Of a stretch of 16,126 nt of DNA, positions 15,822 to 16,126 are shown piece after piece. Numbering within the stretch: the stretch's first letter is position 1; each line of letters opens with the position of its first letter. The notes beneath the pieces were generated by a model. The model was not told the DNA's origin, ran no database searches, and worked only from the letters and a program-made list of their open reading frames with translations. The translations under genes were made by a program, and so were the position numbers. Source of the DNA: Paludibacter sp. (lineage in GTDB: Bacteria; Bacteroidota; Bacteroidia; Bacteroidales; Paludibacteraceae); the NCBI GenBank assembly GCA_030655595.1, contig JAUSNQ010000016.1:1-16126 (forward strand). Direction: 5' to 3'.

Positions 15822-16126
15822 GATATAATTTTTTCGAAATTAAATATTTCTTGAGGAATATACGGCATAAAGGATTTTTTCATTTGTTGTCCGCTAATTT
15901 GTTGATACAGATTTTCGCTTTTGCCTCTCAATTATTTGTTGCAGGAATTCTTTCTCCTGATGACATAGGAAGAATTAAAATTATTCAGTCTTATCTTTCC
16001 ATTTTTTCTATTATCTCGGGGATGGGATTCAATGCATCAACTCTGAAAATTTGCTCAGAGAATAGAACCCAAAAAGATAATGAAAATTTCCTTAATACCG
16101 CATTAATTTTCACACTCATATCATCT
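15818..16126 (+). CDS. Wzx-type polysaccharide flippase, N-terminal part
   Basis: I translated this frame by hand: ATG at 15818-15820 overlaps the preceding TGA by 4 nt (ATGA), and it stays open for 103 codons to the window end. It begins 'MRYNFFEIKYFLRN' (basic, cytosolic), then a hydrophobic segment around residues 30-48 ('LLSANLLIQIFAFASQLFVA'), 'GILSPDDIGRIKIIQSY', a second hydrophobic stretch, and 'GMGFNASTLKI'. This is the opening of an oligosaccharide flippase or polysaccharide-biosynthesis protein (MOP superfamily, about 400-480 aa), which would move lipid-linked repeat units across the inner membrane. The truncation is only the window edge. Confidence 0.8.
   Translation, partial: MRYNFFEIKYFLRNIRHKGFFHLLSANLLIQIFAFASQLFVAGILSPDDIGRIKIIQSYLSIFSIISGMGFNASTLKICSENRTQKDNENFLNTALIFTLISS

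Overview
The window looks like a chromosomal segment of a Bacteroidota bacterium, probably order Bacteroidales; this is an inference, not a match. The grounds are high AT content, absence of clear Shine-Dalgarno sequences, promoters of the TTTG / TAnnTTTG type, and lineage-typical genes: a DUF5606 protein, LL-diaminopimelate aminotransferase, a PurF-like paralogue of about 600 aa, and an Xre regulator with the 'DWLxxGxGPIF' signature.

Layout. (1) 1-1387, minus strand: pyrK and pyrD (pyrD cut by the window edge), the two subunits of NAD-linked dihydroorotate dehydrogenase. (2) 1473-2060, minus: an Xre-type regulator with a textbook Bacteroidetes promoter whose spacer holds a palindrome. (3) 2061-3029: about 1 kb without genes, very AT-rich, but full of symmetry. 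It has a perfect 16-bp inverted repeat pair 530 bp apart, a second copy of the TGTAAA/TTTACA palindrome, an orphan promoter-like hairpin and a long AT-rich hairpin. (4) 3030-10383, minus: a tightly spaced run dapL - glmS - PurF-like paralogue - DUF5606 - nif3-like - CT398-like zinc ribbon, ending in a strong intrinsic terminator. dapL and glmS supply peptidoglycan and amino-sugar precursors. (5) 10490-11887, minus: a YhdH/AcuI-type oxidoreductase and a bactofilin, separated by an intrinsic terminator. (6) 12040 to the end, plus strand: the first four genes of a surface-polysaccharide locus (FemAB/GNAT-like protein, GT4 glycosyltransferase, asparagine-synthetase-like amidotransferase, Wzx-type flippase), joined by an 18-nt gap and then by 1-nt and 4-nt overlaps. 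The flippase runs off the window.

Most genes are recognisable housekeeping or glycan genes. The points most worth a second look are the structured gene-free kilobase, the PurF-like enzyme that has lost Fe-S cluster cysteine positions, and the asparagine-synthetase-like protein whose glutaminase nucleophile Cys2 is replaced by His. I see no CRISPR array, rRNA, tRNA or intact transposase, and no clear evidence of a wholly new system.
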